Positions 21,434-24,318 of a stretch of 24,318 nt of DNA are shown here, piece by piece. Location of the stretch: contig RKSH01000230.1 in assembly GCA_007570945.1 (NCBI GenBank), positions 1 to 24,318 of the forward strand, in the 5' to 3' direction. Position 1 is the stretch's first letter. The number at the start of each line of letters is the position of its first letter. The notes beneath the pieces were generated by a model, which did no database searches, was not told where the DNA came from, and saw only the letters and a list, made by a program, of their open reading frames with translations. The position numbers and the translations under genes are program-made. The DNA is from Gammaproteobacteria bacterium. Its GTDB lineage: Bacteria > Pseudomonadota > Gammaproteobacteria > Arenicellales > Spongiicolonaceae.

Positions 21434-22320
21434 TACACCGCCACCTTGAACTTAATCGGCGGGTGCGGGTGGTAGTCTTTGATGCGGAAGCGCGACATGA
21501 TTTCCCCGGTGCCGGCGCCGAGCAGCGCGAGTACGTCGTCCAGGGTGCGAATGCCGGGGTCAATCTCCAGTTGCGGCGGTTTTCTCGGCTCGCGCTTCAG
21601 TTGTTCCCGCAATCCCGGGCGGTGGTCGTATTCGGCCATGGCGCCGTCGGCTTTGGCGATGTAGACGTGCGCATCCACCAGCGTGTGGGCGAAAATGCCG
21701 GGGCGGATGCCGGACAGGCGCGAGAACAGACTCAGCAGAAAAGCGTAGCCGGCGATGTTGTAGGGAACGCCGAGGGCCATGTCGCAACTGCGCTGGGTGA
21801 GGTGCATGCACAGCATGGGTTCGCCGTCGGCATCGGTTTGCACATTCAAAATCCACAGCGCATGGCACGGCGGCAGCGCGCTTTGCAGGGCGTTGCCCGG
21901 CGCCCAGGCCGACACCAGCAGGCGGCGGCTCATGGGGTTTTGTCTCAGTTCTTTCAGCACCCAGGCGATTTGGTCGGCGCCGCCGGCGCCGTTGCTTTTG
22001 CCGTTGCCCTGGAGCGGAAAATTGCGCCAGAAATTTCCGTAGGCGCTGGGCACCCGGCGGCTTTTGTCGGCCCAGGGATCCCAGAAGTGGCAGCCGTGTT
22101 TGTGCAAAAATGAAATGTCGGCGCTGCCGGACAAAAACCACAGGTTTTCAATGACAATATTTTTCCAGTTGATTTCTTTGGTGGTGAGCAGCGGGAATCC
22201 GCCGCGCAAATCGACCTCGTAGTTGATGTTGAATGTGGACAGGGTATCCACGCCGGTTCGGTTTTCCCGGTGGGTGCCGTGTTCCAGCACTTCGCGCGCC
22301 GCATTCAGATACTGCTTCAC
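21433..22320 (-). CDS. thyA: Thymidylate synthase
   Basis: The protein has 295 residues. It methylates dUMP to dTMP with methylenetetrahydrofolate. The catalytic Cys152 is in ALPPCHALWILNVQ. Other blocks are HRENRTGVDTLSTF, GFPLLTTKEINWKNIV, WFLSGSADISFLHKHG, DPWADKSRRVPSAYGNFWR, RSCDMALGVPYNIAGYA and AHTLVDAHVYIA, and it ends KFKVAV. Residues 105-115 are a small Gly/Asn-rich insertion (GNGKSNGAGG). It begins at a GTG that overlaps the stop of the penicillin-binding protein gene (GTGA). Confidence 0.98.
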   Translation of the reverse strand: MKQYLNAAREVLEHGTHRENRTGVDTLSTFNINYEVDLRGGFPLLTTKEINWKNIVIENLWFLSGSADISFLHKHGCHFWDPWADKSRRVPSAYGNFWRNFPLQGNGKSNGAGGADQIAWVLKELRQNPMSRRLLVSAWAPGNALQSALPPCHALWILNVQTDADGEPMLCMHLTQRSCDMALGVPYNIAGYAFLLSLFSRLSGIRPGIFAHTLVDAHVYIAKADGAMAEYDHRPGLREQLKREPRKPPQLEIDPGIRTLDDVLALLGAGTGEIMSRFRIKDYHPHPPIKFKVAV

Positions 22321-23690
22321 AAGCCGCCGGCCGCCGTTTGCAAGGCGGGGGTTTCATTGCGGTGCGGCGCGAAATAAAACTCCAGAACACGCCGCGCCAC
22401 ATCGGCCGAGCGCACGCGCCATTGCCAGCGGTTTACATTGAGCGAGGCGAAAGCGATTTTGCGCTCGCCCAGTTGTGCGTAGCCGACAAACCAGTCGTTG
22501 CGCCCGCGCGGGTCGCGGCCGCTGAGGGTGCCGGTCTTGCCGCCGACTTCGGCATCGGCCAGGGGCCCGCGAAAAAACCCCCGGAAAAATTTGCTCGCCG
22601 AGCCGCGCTTGACCGTGGCCTGCATCAGCACGCGCATTTTGGCCGCCGCCTCGGGGCTAATGGCGGCCGCGCTGCCCGCTTCCTGCGGCACGTACGCCAG
22701 CAGGCCGTCGCGGTCGTAGACGGTGTCCACCAGATACGGCAGCGGAATGCGGCCGTCGTTGACCACCGCGGCGGCAATCATGGCGCCGTGCAACGGGCTT
22801 AGGGTGGCGGTGCGGGTGAAGCCGGAGCCAATCTCGGCAAGCCGCCAGTCGTCATCACCGATGCGCGCGGCGCCGCCGGGGATTTCCACATCGCTTTGCC
22901 ACGAGCGGTTGAAGCCGAAACGGTCCAGATACTCATCCAGCGCCTCGCGCCCCAGCGTGTGCATGCCGACGCGTCCGAACACCGGGTTGACCGAATAGGC
23001 GAATGCGTTGCGAAACCTGACGCGGCGCGTCCAGCGGTTTTTGTCCAACTGGCGCACCTGGTCCTCATGCAGGGTGTTGGACTTGCCGTTGTAGGGCATG
23101 ATGGAATCCGGCTCAAGTTTGCCGAGGTCAATGGCGGCGGCGGCGGTGACGATCTTGAGCACCGAGGCGGCGGGGAAAGTGGTGCGCGCCGCGAGGTTGC
23201 CGAGTTCCTTATCGCCGCGAATGTAGTCCACCATGCACAAAATCTTCCCGCTCACCGGATCCACCGCGGCGAAAGCGGCGTAGTCCGGTTTGTGCTTGAG
23301 GTAGATGTCCTTGACCGCCGCCTCCAGGGCCGGGTCCACCGTGTAACGAAAGCGCGCCGCAAAAACCCCCTCGGGAGAGGCCAGCGGCAAGGTTTCCGGA
23401 TACTGCCCGCGCCTAAAGAAATCGCTCAGTGTGCGCGACAGGTCGGCGCGCGCCACGCGCGAAACTTCGGTCACCGACGCCTGCGGCGTCAGCACCTCAA
23501 GAGGCCACCAGGACAGCGCCAGCAGCCCGACGCCCAGGGACGACCAGAACACCGCCCCGCGCCGCGCCACCCGCGCCACCACCCGCAACGCCCCCCGCGG
23601 CCGCGACCGCCGCAACCGCAGCCTCCACCGCCGCCGCCGTGCGGCCGAGTCAACAGTGATTCCGCGGGGAGATTGGGGCAACAGAAACAT
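22317..23690 (-). CDS. Penicillin-binding transpeptidase-domain protein
   Basis: The protein has 457 residues from the ATG at 23690, the start favoured by an upstream -10 element; an ATG at 23762 would add 24 unconvincing residues. A very Arg-rich cytoplasmic N-terminus (18-44) precedes one membrane helix (46-66). The periplasmic part is a serine transpeptidase: SVLK (176-179, nucleophile Ser176), SVN (233-235) and KTGT (385-388). No glycosyltransferase domain is present. It is shorter than the FtsI/PBP2 elongation enzymes and lacks an obvious large dimerisation domain, so the exact class is uncertain. It heads a coupled unit with thyA and folA. Confidence 0.9.
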   Translation of the reverse strand: MFLLPQSPRGITVDSAARRRRWRLRLRRSRPRGALRVVARVARRGAVFWSSLGVGLLALSWWPLEVLTPQASVTEVSRVARADLSRTLSDFFRRGQYPETLPLASPEGVFAARFRYTVDPALEAAVKDIYLKHKPDYAAFAAVDPVSGKILCMVDYIRGDKELGNLAARTTFPAASVLKIVTAAAAIDLGKLEPDSIMPYNGKSNTLHEDQVRQLDKNRWTRRVRFRNAFAYSVNPVFGRVGMHTLGREALDEYLDRFGFNRSWQSDVEIPGGAARIGDDDWRLAEIGSGFTRTATLSPLHGAMIAAAVVNDGRIPLPYLVDTVYDRDGLLAYVPQEAGSAAAISPEAAAKMRVLMQATVKRGSASKFFRGFFRGPLADAEVGGKTGTLSGRDPRGRNDWFVGYAQLGERKIAFASLNVNRWQWRVRSADVARRVLEFYFAPHRNETPALQTAAGGL

Positions 23691-23719
23691 GGTTTGAGTC
23701 GCGTGGCCTAGTGGGGGTG

Positions 23720-23728
23720 ATGGTAGCA
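23720..23728 (-). promoter_or_regulatory. Extended -10 promoter candidate for the PBP-thyA-folA unit
   Basis: The minus strand reads TGCTACCAT. Predicted transcription starts near 23713, giving a leader of about 23 bases to the ATG at 23690. No clear -35 is visible. Confidence 0.4.
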
Positions 23729-23841
23729 GAAATTGGGGCGGCGGGGAAAGGGCAAAGGCCATCCCAAACCGCCTCCATCCCCTTCACCTCCCGGGCTTGC
23801 GCCGGCCAATCTATAAAACAACCCGCCGCCGCTTTCAACCC

Positions 23842-23870
23842 TTGACCCCCACCTCCCAAACCGCCATCAT
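23842..23870 (+). promoter_or_regulatory. Possible argG promoter
   Basis: TTGACC (23842-23847), a 17-base spacer and CATCAT (23865-23870). The start point would fall about three bases before the ATG at 23880. An alternative -10, TATAAA at 23812-23817, would give a leader of about 55 bases but lacks a -35. Confidence 0.3.
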
Positions 23871-23879
23871 TCCCCACCC

Positions 23880-24318
<439 letters not shown>

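Overview
The window is a GC-rich (visibly well above 60%), very densely packed bacterial chromosome segment. Almost every gene is on the minus strand, and many neighbours share 1-4 bases (ATGA, GTGA or TGATG junctions, often with GTG starts). The gene set (murA-hisGDB..FIE-tatABC-petABC-sspAB, bolA-grxD, hslVU, short-form hisG) and the cytochrome b heme spacing point to a beta/gamma-type proteobacterium, most likely a gammaproteobacterium. The compactness and several damaged genes would fit a streamlined or host-associated lineage or a metagenome-assembled genome, but that is inference.

Layout, read along the minus strand from the right end. (1) A penicillin-binding transpeptidase, thyA and folA form a coupled set, facing a divergent partial argG at the right edge. 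(2) bolA-grxD-murA lead into the histidine operon hisG-hisD-hisB-[hisH/hisA]-hisF-hisI-hisE. hisC is missing, and hisH and hisA have been joined in frame into one 305-residue chimera that lacks the HisH C-terminus and the HisA N-terminus. (3) tatA-tatB-tatC follow, preceded by a degenerate 21-bp minisatellite. (4) An accessory islet holds a frameshifted SAM methyltransferase (minus) and, on the plus strand, a single DUF4760-like membrane protein gene with its own strong promoter and a 10-codon leader ORF. (5) petABC encodes the cytochrome bc1 complex; its Rieske protein carries a Tat signal, matching the nearby tat genes. (6) sspA-sspB-hslV-hslU is a stress and proteolysis cluster. (7) An orphan beta-class DNA methyltransferase has an HNH-like zinc-ribbon tail. 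(8) At the left edge is an uncharacterised membrane operon: a TolQ/ExbB/MotA-type proton channel, two ExbD/MotB-like partners with large periplasmic parts, and a membrane-anchored formylglycine-generating-enzyme (FGE/SUMF1) domain protein cut by the window edge.

The strongest candidates for something undescribed are the proton-channel/FGE operon, the two perfect 80-bp repeats inside it that encode 27-codon mini-ORFs copying the N-terminus of the ExbD-like protein, and the in-frame hisH::hisA deletion fusion. A recurrent TGCTAYNNT extended -10 element precedes five transcription units.
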